Positions 34,276 through 43,147 are shown, numbered from the stretch's first letter. The stretch is DNA of 64,000 bases from Calothrix sp. NIES-2100 (GCF_002368195.1 NZ_AP018178.1:605738-669737), one strand, 5' to 3'. Translations and numbers: made by a program. The notes: generated by a model from the sequence alone, not told the origin.

Positions 34276-34445
34276 TTGAAGTAATATTTTATGTTGATTT
34301 AACTATAACACAGATAATACTGTTCAGAAGCATTATAAATTTTAATGATATTATAGAGATTGTGGTATAAGTAAAGCTTTTACATCAGTATTATATGATT
34401 TTTACAAACATAGTATAATAGATTCAGGTCTGAAGTAATAAATAT

Positions 34446-37136
34446 ATGAAAACAACAACCGCTACAAAGTTTACTGCTACAGTAATTGACCTAAATCAAA
34501 TAGCCAGCTTAGTTTTTACAGCTTTTGTGCCTTGCAAGAAAGGTTTAAACGATAAGAAAATTCCTTGTAAAGGTGCTAAAGGTTGGCAAAACGGAACTAT
34601 AACTCTAGATAAGCTTTCGGATTACCCTGATATGACTATGCTTTCTATAGTTCTGGGTAATGAATACATAGCGATCGATAAGGATGGTATTACAGCTATA
34701 GAATTCTTTGATTTGCTAGGTTTTGAACTACCAGAGACACTAACGATTAGTTCTAACCCTGGACAAAGAGAAGCTTTAATTTACAAAATCGAAAAACCTT
34801 TTGAACATTTCACGATCGCTACAGGTGATCAAGAACAACTGGAATTTAGAACGGGTAAACATTATCAAGTTATTGCTGGCATCCATCCGAAAACTAATCA
34901 ACCTTATTATTCAAATCATTTACCAGTGGCAACGATATCTAAAAATCACCCTATATATAGTTATCTAGAATCTAACGGTAAATCTGAAGCTAAACCGGAA
35001 AAGCAAGTATCATCAGCTTTACCAGATTTTAGACAAGATATTCCAATACTCGAATTTTTTCTGACTGGTTCCGATAGACAATTGATTATTAATGGTGCTG
35101 AACAAGGTTCTAGAAACAACTCAGGCTACAAATTAGCTGTGAATTTAGTTGGTACTGAAAACAGATTAAATCAGCTAGGTATTAAATACCAGGGTGCTGC
35201 TGATGAACTTTTTGAGCAGTATTGCCAAGCTTGTAATCCTTCTATAGATAGAAGCGAATCAGAAACAATATGGAATAGTGCTTTTAACAGTAAGCCTGAG
35301 CCTACCCTGGATGATCAAGAACTTAAAGAACTAGCTCAAGAATGGAATTCAGCTTTTAATCTTGATCAGAATTTACAAAAACACCAAGAAAGGAAAAATC
35401 TAGATAAATTCCAAGAGTTACAGGAAAACGTTAACCGCTTAAAAGTCAAAAATTTCACTTCAGCCGAACTACCTATAATCGCTGGTTTAGCTTTTAGACA
35501 GACTTTTGATCGTGAACCAGGGTATAGAGATCAGGAAATGATCCAGACAATTGAAAATATGTTGTCTGAGGTAGATTATTCAGAGGATCAAAAAGTCACT
35601 TTCCAATCTGGATTGTCTGATATACAGAAAGCACAGACATCTAAATTAAGTGCTGACTATGTATTATCCGGTACATCAATTTTAAAAGATTTAAAAAGAT
35701 ATGGTGTAGAAAATAATATACCTGAAGAATACTTAATTATGTCACTACTGACTTGTTCTAGTAGTGTAATAAGCAAGTTCACAAATTTTAATTTTAATAG
35801 TACTGGTATTTGTTCGAGTAATATATTTACTATTTTTCTAGGTGGTTCTACGGATGGTAAATCTTTAGCCGTTGATCCTTTCAAAAAGTCTTTTAAGCGT
35901 TTGGCTGTCGAAGCCAATAACACATATATTCAAGATAACAAAGCTTATAACGCTTTTTCAGAGTATTGGAAAACCTTAAAGAAAGATGAAAAAGAAGCCC
36001 AGTACTTACAACAAACATATCAATCTAGCATTCCCGATGATATGGATATGGTAAAGATTCGGGAAGTTATGTGTCCAACACCTACAAAAGCCCACCCATA
36101 CATCGTGACTGATTCGAGCTTACAAGCTATTAGCACAATGTCTGGGGAACATAAAAATTATGGCTTGCTAATTAGTCCTGATGAAGTAACAGACTTTTTA
36201 AGTGGCATTGATACCATTAACAACAACAAGAAAGGGAATGCGCTAGATCAGTTCATCCGTATTTGGAATGGTGACACAACCTTAAGAAATCGTGTCAGCA
36301 CATCTGAAGAAGAAGCCGACTTTTTTAGATGCTCAATGCTCAGTACGATTCAAACCAAACGCTTCTATAATACTTTTGATATCGATAATAATGTTGGGTC
36401 AGGTATCTGTGGAAGATTCCTTTATGTCCCGATTGCCGAACCGATTGTGGTTCCCAACAAGTTTCTAGAAGATATTCAGACTAATTTCGATTTTCCTGAA
36501 ATCTGTCTGAATCTTTACAAAAAGATACAAAACGCTTCACACGTTGTAGATCCTGTTAAGGGTGAACCAGTTAATACCCTGGTCAAAAACACCAAGACAA
36601 GCCACGCTATCTGGGCAGCATTCAGAAATCAGACTTTAGAGAAATCTAGAAATGTCATTGACACTAATGAAGCTTTTGGGCAATGGCTTAACCGTATACC
36701 AGAACAAGTTGCCAGAATTGCATTAACATTACATTGCTTAAGAATTGCTGAAGGTGTTGATAAAGATTTACAACACATGAGTGACGAAACAATGTTAAGA
36801 GCTTGTGCAATTGGGATGTGGTTGATTGAAAAAGCTAGTTTAGTTTACAAACATAGCCTAACGGATAAGTTAGAAAACATAGATCAATCAAAACTCTTTC
36901 TTTTTCAAGAATTTATCAAAAAATGTAAAAAAATTCTTGAAAATAAACAAAAACAATTTATCGAAGCATCAGATTTTTATAAAGATGCATTTTGTAGAAA
37001 AGCTCAGGTATTGAGAGAATATGGGAATAAAGACAAGAAATATTTGAGAAAACCAGAAATACTTGAGCTTTTTCTAGACGTTGCTAAACATGGTTTAGCA
37101 GAGTTTGATCAGGTTAATGGATTGTTAAAACTTTGA
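34446..37136 (+). CDS. Primase-helicase: N-terminal Prim-Pol-like domain and C-terminal DUF3987-type P-loop domain
   Basis: An 896-residue protein. Residues about 20-180 resemble a bifunctional primase-polymerase domain (SIVLGNEYIAIDKDG, LPETLTISSNPGQREALIYK, EFRTGKHYQVIAG). Residues about 440-860 resemble the DUF3987 helicase-like domain, with P-loop GGSTDGKS near 466-473 and SPDEVTDFL further on. It should prime and unwind at the element's origin. Some catalytic residues of the primase half cannot be confirmed by eye. It is the first gene rightward of the inverted-repeat region. Confidence 0.78.
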   Translation: MKTTTATKFTATVIDLNQIASLVFTAFVPCKKGLNDKKIPCKGAKGWQNGTITLDKLSDYPDMTMLSIVLGNEYIAIDKDGITAIEFFDLLGFELPETLTISSNPGQREALIYKIEKPFEHFTIATGDQEQLEFRTGKHYQVIAGIHPKTNQPYYSNHLPVATISKNHPIYSYLESNGKSEAKPEKQVSSALPDFRQDIPILEFFLTGSDRQLIINGAEQGSRNNSGYKLAVNLVGTENRLNQLGIKYQGAADELFEQYCQACNPSIDRSESETIWNSAFNSKPEPTLDDQELKELAQEWNSAFNLDQNLQKHQERKNLDKFQELQENVNRLKVKNFTSAELPIIAGLAFRQTFDREPGYRDQEMIQTIENMLSEVDYSEDQKVTFQSGLSDIQKAQTSKLSADYVLSGTSILKDLKRYGVENNIPEEYLIMSLLTCSSSVISKFTNFNFNSTGICSSNIFTIFLGGSTDGKSLAVDPFKKSFKRLAVEANNTYIQDNKAYNAFSEYWKTLKKDEKEAQYLQQTYQSSIPDDMDMVKIREVMCPTPTKAHPYIVTDSSLQAISTMSGEHKNYGLLISPDEVTDFLSGIDTINNNKKGNALDQFIRIWNGDTTLRNRVSTSEEEADFFRCSMLSTIQTKRFYNTFDIDNNVGSGICGRFLYVPIAEPIVVPNKFLEDIQTNFDFPEICLNLYKKIQNASHVVDPVKGEPVNTLVKNTKTSHAIWAAFRNQTLEKSRNVIDTNEAFGQWLNRIPEQVARIALTLHCLRIAEGVDKDLQHMSDETMLRACAIGMWLIEKASLVYKHSLTDKLENIDQSKLFLFQEFIKKCKKILENKQKQFIEASDFYKDAFCRKAQVLREYGNKDKKYLRKPEILELFLDVAKHGLAEFDQVNGLLKL

Positions 37137-37156
37137 CAAATTGTTAAAGCGTTTTA

Positions 37157-37180
37157 CAAAAGGCTTTAAACCTTTTGTAA
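37157..37180. terminator. Hairpin after primase-helicase gene
   Basis: Arms ACAAAAGG and CCTTTTGT around CTTTAAA, 20 bases past the stop. It is shared with the convergent small gene. Confidence 0.55.
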
Positions 37181-37184
37181 AACT

Positions 37185-37364
37185 TTAAGGTGATTTTGCT
37201 CTTTTTAAAATCACCATTTTCGTAACAATTGGCATCACTATTGATTTTAAAAATTCTGACATACTTACATCATCAGGTTTAGCTTGGATGATTAATATTT
37301 TTTCCTCTGGAGTAACAAAAAACCCCATTAATTTGTCGGAAATTTTCTTTGGTTTCTTTAACAT
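37185..37364 (-). CDS. Small RHH-like protein
   Basis: From the ATG at 37364 the protein is 59 residues (LKKPKKISDKLMGFFVTPEEKILIIQAK ... SMSEFLKSIVMPIV). The strand-helix-helix layout suggests a ribbon-helix-helix regulator. It converges with the primase gene. A start at 37394 is possible but less natural. Confidence 0.5.
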   Translation of the reverse strand: MLKKPKKISDKLMGFFVTPEEKILIIQAKPDDVSMSEFLKSIVMPIVTKMVILKRAKSP

Positions 37365-37549
37365 AATCCTAGAGTTCAAGCGAAGTATCAACACTATTTA
37401 AATGATTACAGTTTAAACAAGCAATTTCAATTGCTAAAATTACTTAATTATTTTTCTTTTTATAATATTTATTTTACAGATTATATAAAAATTACTTATA
37501 TAAACTAGATTTTTTATGCTTTTTGACTTATTATTATAGATAAAAGTTT

Positions 37550-37638
37550 AAAAAGTGACTTTTTGAATCGTGGTAAAATTATTTAGTAAACACTAGACAG
37601 TTTAAGCCGATAGGTGCTATAAAAAATATGTCGGACAT
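37550..37638 (+). promoter_or_regulatory. Palindrome A and a B site on the start codon of the ParB-like gene
   Basis: AAAAAGTGACTTTTT is at 37550-37564. ATGTCGGACAT at 37628-37638 is a palindrome B variant that begins with the start codon itself, so a bound regulator could also block translation initiation. Confidence 0.6.
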
Positions 37639-38929
37639 TTTAGAGGATAACGTAACTGATATGGCAGCAACTAAAAAGACCTATTATACTGCAAATTATT
37701 CCGAATTTGTTGTAACTGACGAAAATTATCGTGAAATAATCGATAGACCAGAGTTAACAGCCGCTATCAAGGCTGATGGTGGTGTTAAAATTCCTGGTGT
37801 TGTTTTACCATCTGTATATAATGTTGATGGTAAAAGGGTTGTCTGGGATGGTAATTCCAGATTAGCAGCTCTACAAAATCTTGCAACAGATCCCGAATAC
37901 AAAGGATCTTTAGATTTTCCGTATATTATCATGCCCGTTGAGGATGCTGAAGATCCTATCAAGCGCAAAAGTTGGATGCTTTCTTTAGGAACAACCAATA
38001 ATCAACTAAAACCGTTTGAATATTCTAAAGGCATTCAGGAAATCTTTGATATTAAATATCAACAAGTTTTAGATGAATATATCAAAGAAAATGGTACGGA
38101 ACCGGATGAAAAAGCTGTTAAAAAATTACGTAAAAAGGTTACAACTTTTATAGCAGCAATTCAGGGTAAATCAGAAACTTGGATACAGCAGATTTTAAGA
38201 GTATCCACAACAGAGGATGAATTTATAAAGTCCGCTTTAAATGATGGAACCATAGATTTAGCAATAGCTGATACAGTGTTAGCTAAATCTAGCAAAGCTG
38301 GTATTGAATCCAAAAACTATTTAGACTTGGCTGTTAAATCAGCTAATGAAAGGGGTAAAAACAAAGTCACAATTAAAGACGTTGATCGTGTTGAGGAAAT
38401 TTTAGAAAAAGGTGAACAAGTCCTAGAACTTGTTGAATCTGGTGTTCTACCTTTCGCTTTAGTCGATGAAGTTGAAAAAATTACCAAAGAAACTGAAGCT
38501 GATTTTGAAAAAGTCATTAATGAAGCTTTAGATTTTGTTGGTTTACAAGATGGTTCTAATAATGCTTTAACTGTTGAAGCGTTAGAACATGCCAAAGAAT
38601 TCTTAACCGCTAGTGTTGAGAATTTGATTAATGATAACGATGATGATTCTGAACAAGATTCTGAACAAGATTCTGAACAAGATTCTGAACAAGATTCTGA
38701 AACCATTCAAAGACAAGCTATTACCTTTGAAGCGTTAGGACAAGCCAAAGATAACTTAGCTGATTTTGCTTTGTTCTTAAGTAATCTGGCTGTACAAGAA
38801 TACCCTGATTTGATGCCTGAACAAATTGTTAAAATTGCTGACAAAGTTAAGAAAATTCAGGAACAGGTTTTAAAAATTCAAAGCAAACAAAAACCCTCTG
38901 AATTGTCTGAACAACAAGAAGCTGCTTAA
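37628..38929 (+). CDS. ParB-like nuclease/partition-domain protein
   Basis: A 433-residue protein. Residues about 20-110 match the ParB/sulfiredoxin-like domain (VVWDGNSRLAALQNLA, with GNSR at 75-78). A helical region follows (about 125-260) that may hold the DNA-binding helix-turn-helix. Residues near 339-357 are four perfect DSEQ repeats encoded by a 12-base tandem repeat, and the C-terminus is helical. No ParA gene is seen in the window, so partition by a ParA/ParB pair is not shown. A regulatory or transposition-type ParB role is possible. Confidence 0.75.
   Translation: MSDILEDNVTDMAATKKTYYTANYSEFVVTDENYREIIDRPELTAAIKADGGVKIPGVVLPSVYNVDGKRVVWDGNSRLAALQNLATDPEYKGSLDFPYIIMPVEDAEDPIKRKSWMLSLGTTNNQLKPFEYSKGIQEIFDIKYQQVLDEYIKENGTEPDEKAVKKLRKKVTTFIAAIQGKSETWIQQILRVSTTEDEFIKSALNDGTIDLAIADTVLAKSSKAGIESKNYLDLAVKSANERGKNKVTIKDVDRVEEILEKGEQVLELVESGVLPFALVDEVEKITKETEADFEKVINEALDFVGLQDGSNNALTVEALEHAKEFLTASVENLINDNDDDSEQDSEQDSEQDSEQDSETIQRQAITFEALGQAKDNLADFALFLSNLAVQEYPDLMPEQIVKIADKVKKIQEQVLKIQSKQKPSELSEQQEAA
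38645..38701 (+). repeat. 12-base minisatellite inside the ParB-like gene
   Basis: Four full copies and one partial copy of GATTCTGAACAA, in frame, encoding DSEQ repeats. The near-perfect identity suggests recent slippage. Confidence 0.9.
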
Positions 38930-38952
38930 TTTTCAAATCGGTTAAGCGTTTA

Positions 38953-38992
38953 TTCCCTGGATAAAATTACTATTGTCCAGGGAATTTTTTAT
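38953..38992 (+). terminator. Terminator after ParB-like gene
   Basis: Arms TTCCCTGGA and TCCAGGGAA, then T6. The stem again carries the CCCTGG motif. Confidence 0.8.
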
Positions 38993-39032
38993 GCTAAATT
39001 TAATGTAGGACATTATTATATAAGGTGAAATC

Positions 39033-39197
39033 GTGAAAAATAATAAATTGGTTAAAATATCGGTAAGGGTTACTGATGAGCAATTTACTAAGCTAGAAAC
39101 TATCTCTAGTGCCACAGAATCAACTATATCCGAAATATTACGAGTGTTGATAGATTTACCACAACCTTTTATATTATCCAAAAGTGTTAAAAGCTAA
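39033..39197 (+). CDS. Small ribbon-helix-helix protein (GTG start)
   Basis: A 54-residue protein (NNKLVKISVRVTDEQFTKLE ... TISEILRVLIDLP). The pattern is a classic ribbon-helix-helix: a beta strand ISVRVT, then two helices. It starts at GTG with AAGGTGA upstream. A larger frame on the minus strand covers the same bases but lacks coding character. It ends just before a palindrome A and terminator. Confidence 0.75.
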   Translation: MKNNKLVKISVRVTDEQFTKLETISSATESTISEILRVLIDLPQPFILSKSVKS

Positions 39198-39212
39198 AAA
39201 TCGATAAAAATC

Positions 39213-39263
39213 AAAAAGTCACTTTTTAAAATTTTATCTCTAGTCTAACACTAGAGATTTTTT
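39213..39263 (+). terminator. Palindrome A plus terminator
   Basis: AAAAAGTCACTTTTT (39213-39227), then a hairpin with arms ATCTCTAGT and ACTAGAGAT and T6. It ends the RHH gene. Confidence 0.75.
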
Positions 39264-39325
39264 GTTTAATAGGATACTTGTAAGTTTTATTATAATTTCA
39301 GTATATTTACGGATGTTATAAAATT

Positions 39326-39374
39326 TTGTCCGACATATTATAGATTTGTCGGACAAAACAAAAAGTCACTTTTC
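39326..39374 (+). promoter_or_regulatory. Model promoter: -10 box between two B palindromes, then palindrome A
   Basis: TTGTCCGACAT (39326-39336), TATTATAG (39336-39343), TTGTCGGACAA (39346-39356) and AAAAAGTCACTTTTC (39360-39374) lie within 50 bases upstream of the ATG at 39392. This is the clearest combined site in the element. Confidence 0.75.
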
Positions 39375-39391
39375 AGATTACCTTAAACGTT

Positions 39392-39862
39392 ATGAATAGC
39401 TTAATTGATTCTAAACTTACACAATCTTTAAAAAATCGAATTAAATTTTTGGTTGCTAAAGTTCACAATCTTTCAGGAATTGTTACAGTTTATCGGATTA
39501 AGCAATTATATCCAGCATTTAAGGCTAATCAAAAAGTTCACTGGTTTAACTTAGCCGACAAACTTAACCAAATTCTAAATGACCGAGAACGTACCATAGT
39601 TGATGATGTTTCCGATGCTTGTAAAAATCAAGGTTTACACTACAACCTTAAATCTGATGTTACAGACACAAAGTTTTTGATTTATTGCAACAAGGATTTT
39701 GTTGGTGTTATCAGATTTAACGATATTTGGAAACGTTGGTCATATAGCTTTATAAGCTTGGGACAATCTAAACCGTGTAATAACGCTTTGCAAGCAGCTT
39801 TGATTTTAAAAGGTCATTACGAAACCAGCAAAAAACCTTCCTTACTTTTTAGTGCTTGGTAA
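39392..39862 (+). CDS. Hypothetical protein
   Basis: A 156-residue basic protein with no recognised domain (SGIVTVYRIKQLYPAF; IVDDVSDACKNQGLHYNLK). First gene of a three-gene operon behind the model promoter. The next frame begins only a few bases around its stop. Confidence 0.55.
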   Translation: MNSLIDSKLTQSLKNRIKFLVAKVHNLSGIVTVYRIKQLYPAFKANQKVHWFNLADKLNQILNDRERTIVDDVSDACKNQGLHYNLKSDVTDTKFLIYCNKDFVGVIRFNDIWKRWSYSFISLGQSKPCNNALQAALILKGHYETSKKPSLLFSAW

Positions 39863-39864
39863 TT

Positions 39865-40059
39865 ATGCTTAACAATTTAGATAACTTGAAAATTTACATG
39901 CTTTATCATCCAGAGAATCAACTTTTTGTTGGTTCCAGACAACTAACTAAAGATGTTAAACAAGCAACTTTATATCAAAACAAGCCTAAAGAATTTCACG
40001 GGTTTATTGCTCTAGAGTTCATTGTAAAAATCGAAAACATGACAGGAAAACATGACTAA
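39865..40059 (+). CDS. Hypothetical small protein
   Basis: A 64-residue protein from the ATG at 39865 (LNNLDNLKIYMLYHPENQLF). A start at 39856 would overlap the preceding gene by seven bases and is also possible. Its end overlaps the next gene by eight bases. No family recognised. Confidence 0.5.
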   Translation: MLNNLDNLKIYMLYHPENQLFVGSRQLTKDVKQATLYQNKPKEFHGFIALEFIVKIENMTGKHD

Positions 40060-40624
40060 AAATGTTATCGACACGATTAGAAATCAGGTAAAAGATTCTG
40101 GGTTTAATGCAACCAGTCAACAGATCAGAGATAAAGCATTTTTGTTAAATATCAACTTAGAAACAGCAACAACAGAACAAAAACAAATGATCAGCCAAGC
40201 AATCGTTACAGACCAGGGAACAGTCAAGGACAAAGAGCAATCAGCTTTGTCTATCCCTGGTAAAAACCAAATACAAATTTCTGAATCTGAAAAACATCAG
40301 CTTATTCAAAAACATTCAGAAAAGTTGCAAATAACTTTGACTAGTCAAGAAGTCACTGAAGTGTCTCAGAATATCAGCAACAACTTTAAGTCCAGACAGT
40401 CATTAGCTAGTCAAGTTATCGGTGCTATTAAAAAGTATGTTGAATACCAAGCCAATTTGGAAGCTCAAGCGATCGCTGAAACAGCTTCAGAGATTATAGA
40501 AATTCAAAATCGTACTGATAGCTTGGCTGTTCAAAAACTTCAAGAAATTTCTGAAGCTGTTCAACACAATCAACGGCAATGGCAACAAGCAGCCGATGAT
40601 ATCCTAGAATTGTTTAAAGTTTAA
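40052..40624 (+). CDS. Hypothetical helical protein
   Basis: A 190-residue Gln/Ser/Ile-rich protein, helical throughout, with probable coiled coil in residues about 125-185. It overlaps the preceding gene by eight bases, so coupling is likely. Function unknown; a structural or partner-binding role is possible. Confidence 0.55.
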   Translation: MTKNVIDTIRNQVKDSGFNATSQQIRDKAFLLNINLETATTEQKQMISQAIVTDQGTVKDKEQSALSIPGKNQIQISESEKHQLIQKHSEKLQITLTSQEVTEVSQNISNNFKSRQSLASQVIGAIKKYVEYQANLEAQAIAETASEIIEIQNRTDSLAVQKLQEISEAVQHNQRQWQQAADDILELFKV

Positions 40625-40637
40625 AATTTGAATATTA

Positions 40638-40722
40638 CTTTAGAACATCTAAATTATTTAGATGTTCTAGGGTGTTAGTCAAGTAACACAATTAACTTAG
40701 AAAATTTAGAGGATTTAAAATC
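40638..40722 (+). promoter_or_regulatory. Hairpin plus conserved 5' leader, copy 1
   Basis: A 27-base palindrome (GAACATCTAAAT/ATTTAGATGTTC) is followed by GGGTGTTAGTCAAGTAACAC, itself a small hairpin, and AACTTAGAAAATTTAGAGGATTT before the ATG. Nearly the same leader recurs at 41010-41063. Confidence 0.65.
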
Positions 40723-40932
40723 ATGGCTACATATATTGTTAGAGTTCCTTTTACTGGTTATGTTTCTGTAAAAATCGAAGCTGACAATGAACAAGATGCT
40801 ATTAGAAATGCTCTTGAAAGTGATATAGATGTTAATGATGCTGATAAAATTCAATATCATGGACAAATTGTTAAAGGTAATGTTTTTTATGGTGTTTTAA
40901 ATAAAATTGAAGTTGAAGAATGTGTCGATTAG
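40723..40932 (+). CDS. Hypothetical small protein
   Basis: A 69-residue acidic protein (VRVPFTGYVSVKIEADNEQD ... SDIDVNDADKIQYHG). The pattern of a beta strand followed by EADNEQDAIRNAL is seen in many small phage proteins with an alpha-beta fold. GAGGATTT precedes the start. Confidence 0.6.
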   Translation: MATYIVRVPFTGYVSVKIEADNEQDAIRNALESDIDVNDADKIQYHGQIVKGNVFYGVLNKIEVEECVD

Positions 40933-40959
40933 TTGATTAGTAGTATTTGGACAACATTT

Positions 40960-41063
40960 TGGATTATCTAAATTAATTGAAAATTTTATCAAAATAATTT
41001 AGATAATCCAGGGTGTTAGTCAAGTAACACAATCAACTTAGAAAATTGAAAGGATTTAAAATT
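40960..41063 (+). promoter_or_regulatory. Hairpin plus conserved 5' leader, copy 2
   Basis: Arms GGATTATCTAAATTA and TAATTTAGATAATCC form a long hairpin. The leader GGGTGTTAGTCAAGTAACAC, AATCAACTTAGAAAATTG and AAAGGATTT follow, as in copy 1. Confidence 0.65.
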
Positions 41064-41357
41064 ATGTGGATAGACGACACACCAAAAAGACCTGATACCT
41101 CAACCGTTGGTACTGTTGATATTCGCCATTCTGAGGAAATCGAATATGAACAGATGCAAAGATACCATCACCTTAAACCAAAAGCCTATATACATCATGT
41201 ATTAACTTTCCCACATGGCAAAAAATTTATGGCTGCACTAACTACTATTGGATCAGGAAGTAATAGCAAGACTTTCCGAGATCGGGATTTAGCAAAGCGA
41301 GAGTTAGATCTCTTCGTTGATGAATTCATCAACAAAATGCAAAATTATGGAAATTGA
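41064..41357 (+). CDS. Hypothetical protein
   Basis: A 97-residue protein from the ATG at 41064, which has AAAGGA nine bases upstream; an upstream TTG at 41046 is rejected. It is basic and His-rich in the middle (RYHHLKPKAYIHHVLTFPHG). No family recognised. Confidence 0.55.
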   Translation: MWIDDTPKRPDTSTVGTVDIRHSEEIEYEQMQRYHHLKPKAYIHHVLTFPHGKKFMAALTTIGSGSNSKTFRDRDLAKRELDLFVDEFINKMQNYGN

Positions 41358-41682
41358 TTGTTGTTTTTGTGGTGGTTCAGGATTTGATGGTAAAGGTACT
41401 GGTTATGATAATGTTTGTGATCATTGCGGTGGTGAAAGAACGATTTTAGTTGAAACTACGGAAACTTTAAACAGCATGAAAGATTTTAACTGGTATCTGA
41501 ACAAAATTACTGATTTAGAAATAACCAAAGAAATCATCGATAGCATCACTGACCAGAACATCAAGAAAATTTTTGTGACCTTATACAATACTGTCGAGAC
41601 TGGTGATAATGTTGTCTGGCAAATATTACGGGAAAGGTTAGCGGGTTATCTATATAATTTTGCTATTAACACGATGTACTAA
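41347..41682 (+). CDS. Small zinc-knuckle protein
   Basis: A 111-residue protein. Its N-terminus CCFCGGSGFDGKGTGYDNVCDHCGG is a CxxCxGxG...CxxCxG knuckle like that of DnaJ zinc domains. The rest is helical. Its start overlaps the preceding gene by 11 bases. It is followed by a strong terminator. Confidence 0.6.
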   Translation: MEIDCCFCGGSGFDGKGTGYDNVCDHCGGERTILVETTETLNSMKDFNWYLNKITDLEITKEIIDSITDQNIKKIFVTLYNTVETGDNVVWQILRERLAGYLYNFAINTMY

Positions 41683-41700
41683 TTAGCTTTTGAAACATTA

Positions 41701-41738
41701 AAAAACCTCTAGAATTTTGAATAATCTAGAGGTTTTTT
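41701..41738. terminator. Bidirectional terminator
   Basis: Arms AACCTCTAGA and TCTAGAGGTT, with A5 before and T6 after. It separates a rightward operon from a leftward gene. Confidence 0.8.
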
Positions 41739-41800
41739 AATGCTTAATTTGTTTTGAAATTATTCTAGAGATTTGTGTGTTTTTGGATAAGCCATTTGAT

Positions 41801-42286
41801 TTATTTTCCTGTGAATAAAGTTTCTTTACGTCTTACAGCCTGATACATAACCAAAACGGTTATATCTAATCCATAACTTTTAACGGTGCTAAATTTACTA
41901 CCAGCTTTTTCAAACCAGTAATAGATAGTGCTATCTGCTAACCCTGGTAAAAGTTCTTTAATTTTGTAGAAAATATTTTCTGCACTGTAAATGTAATCAT
42001 CATGCTCAATAGTCTTTGTGATTTCCTTTGCTTTTTCTAGTTCATCTTTTTTGTAAATGTATTTAGGAAAACAGGTTTTGAACTTAGCATAATCCTGCAA
42101 TGCTTTGTCTGTAATGTTGTTTTCAGAAGTTACAAAACCACTTTTCAGAATCTCGGATTGTATCCGGTTAACTTGGGTGCTATTTAGCTTTTTACCGAAT
42201 AGCGATTCTAATTTAAGTTTTAATGGTGTATTCTTTTTTACACCTGTATTGGTCTTTTTACGGAAGGTTATAGGCATGTAAACCAC
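41801..42286 (-). CDS. Hypothetical protein with helical C-terminus
   Basis: A 161-residue basic protein. AENIFYKIKELLPGLADSTIYYWFEKAGSKF may be a helix-turn-helix-like segment. The N-terminal 20 residues are Lys/Thr-rich. The start may be Met4. It is transcribed leftward from the edge of the iteron-rich region, so it might regulate that region or act at it. Confidence 0.5.
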   Translation of the reverse strand: MVYMPITFRKKTNTGVKKNTPLKLKLESLFGKKLNSTQVNRIQSEILKSGFVTSENNITDKALQDYAKFKTCFPKYIYKKDELEKAKEITKTIEHDDYIYSAENIFYKIKELLPGLADSTIYYWFEKAGSKFSTVKSYGLDITVLVMYQAVRRKETLFTGK

Positions 42287-42289
42287 CTT

Positions 42290-42960
42290 TTAGCATAGTT
42301 CAGTAGAGTTCAAAGAACTTTTTAACGTTTTCACTATCGTAGCATCTTTTTTAATCGCTAATTGATTCAGTTCTGAAAATCGTTGAATTCAGTCTGAACA
42401 CTAACACATTTTTTAACTGATTACAAGAGTACTTTTACTTATTTTTTAGTTAAGAATTGTTAAGAGCGATTCAGCGATTATGTTGAATCGCTGGCTGTAA
42501 TTGTTGCTATATAAAGCTTTCTAAAAATAGTTCAGTGTTACAAGATAATTTAATCTGAACTAACACTCTTTATGGTCACTGAACACTTTTAAAAAATAAG
42601 TGGTTTAAAGCCTTGCTGTGTAAGGATAATCGCTTACTGAACTTTGAAAATCGCTAATTTTTTTAACCCTCGAAAAGTGCCCATATTTCCCTAGTATCTT
42701 GAAAAATCGCTTCCTTACATATGCATCATCATTATGTACCCGTAACATAAGCCGTGTAAGCGTTCCAGCCAGTGTGTAGTCTCAATCGCTACCCTGCGAT
42801 TATAGAAGCGATCGGCTTTGTGTAAGGCTTTCAGTAATCTGACTATATCTGTAATTTATGTCCAGGGTAATAACCGTTCCCTGGTCTGAAATAATCGTGT
42901 CTGTTGTAACTTACCTGAGTACGTACAATATTATAGCGATCGTTTATCTAAATTAGTAAT
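42290..42960. other. Iteron-rich, structured noncoding region
   Basis: About 670 bases without a gene. AATCGCT or its complement occurs at 42353, 42465, 42473, 42486, 42628, 42649, 42705, 42784 and 42796. GTTCAG or CTGAAC recurs about eight times. Hairpins include AGCGATTCA/TGAATCGCT, TTATGT/ACATAA, ATCGCT/AGCGAT and CCAGGG/CCCTGG. CCTTGCTGTGTAAGG echoes a sequence in the inverted repeat at 32850. It is a candidate replication, partition or structured-RNA locus. Confidence 0.6.
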
Positions 42961-43003
42961 AAATACTCATGACAAGTATCTAACTAGCAGTTATATTATA
43001 AAT

Positions 43004-43147
43004 ATGGCTAAGAACTTAATACCCCAGTTTGGTTTACGAATTCCACCAAAACTCAGACAAGAGCTTGAGGAATTCTGTAAAAACAAAGAAAAAACCTTAA
43101 CTCAGGTCATTCTTGACGCAATCCGGTTCTATCTAGACAACCACTAA
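43004..43147 (+). CDS. Small ribbon-helix-helix protein
   Basis: A 47-residue protein (KNLIPQFGLRIPPKLRQELE ... TLTQVILDAIRFYLD) with a ribbon-helix-helix layout, similar in size to those at 23009 and 39033. It stands directly right of the iteron-rich region. The AATAAATACTCAT element upstream resembles promoters P1 and P2. Confidence 0.7.
   Translation: MAKNLIPQFGLRIPPKLRQELEEFCKNKEKTLTQVILDAIRFYLDNH

Noticed and set aside
35587..35602. Palindrome A-like sequence inside the primase-helicase gene
   Set aside because: It matches only in part (AAAAAGTCACTTTCC), and its coding position suggests chance or weak function.
38942..39181. 79-codon minus-strand frame after the ParB-like gene
   Set aside because: It overlaps a terminator and a well-formed RHH gene on the plus strand (39033-39197).
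42290..42960. Possible tRNA or CRISPR array
   Set aside because: The repeats are too short and irregular for CRISPR, and no cloverleaf with a T-arm could be formed.
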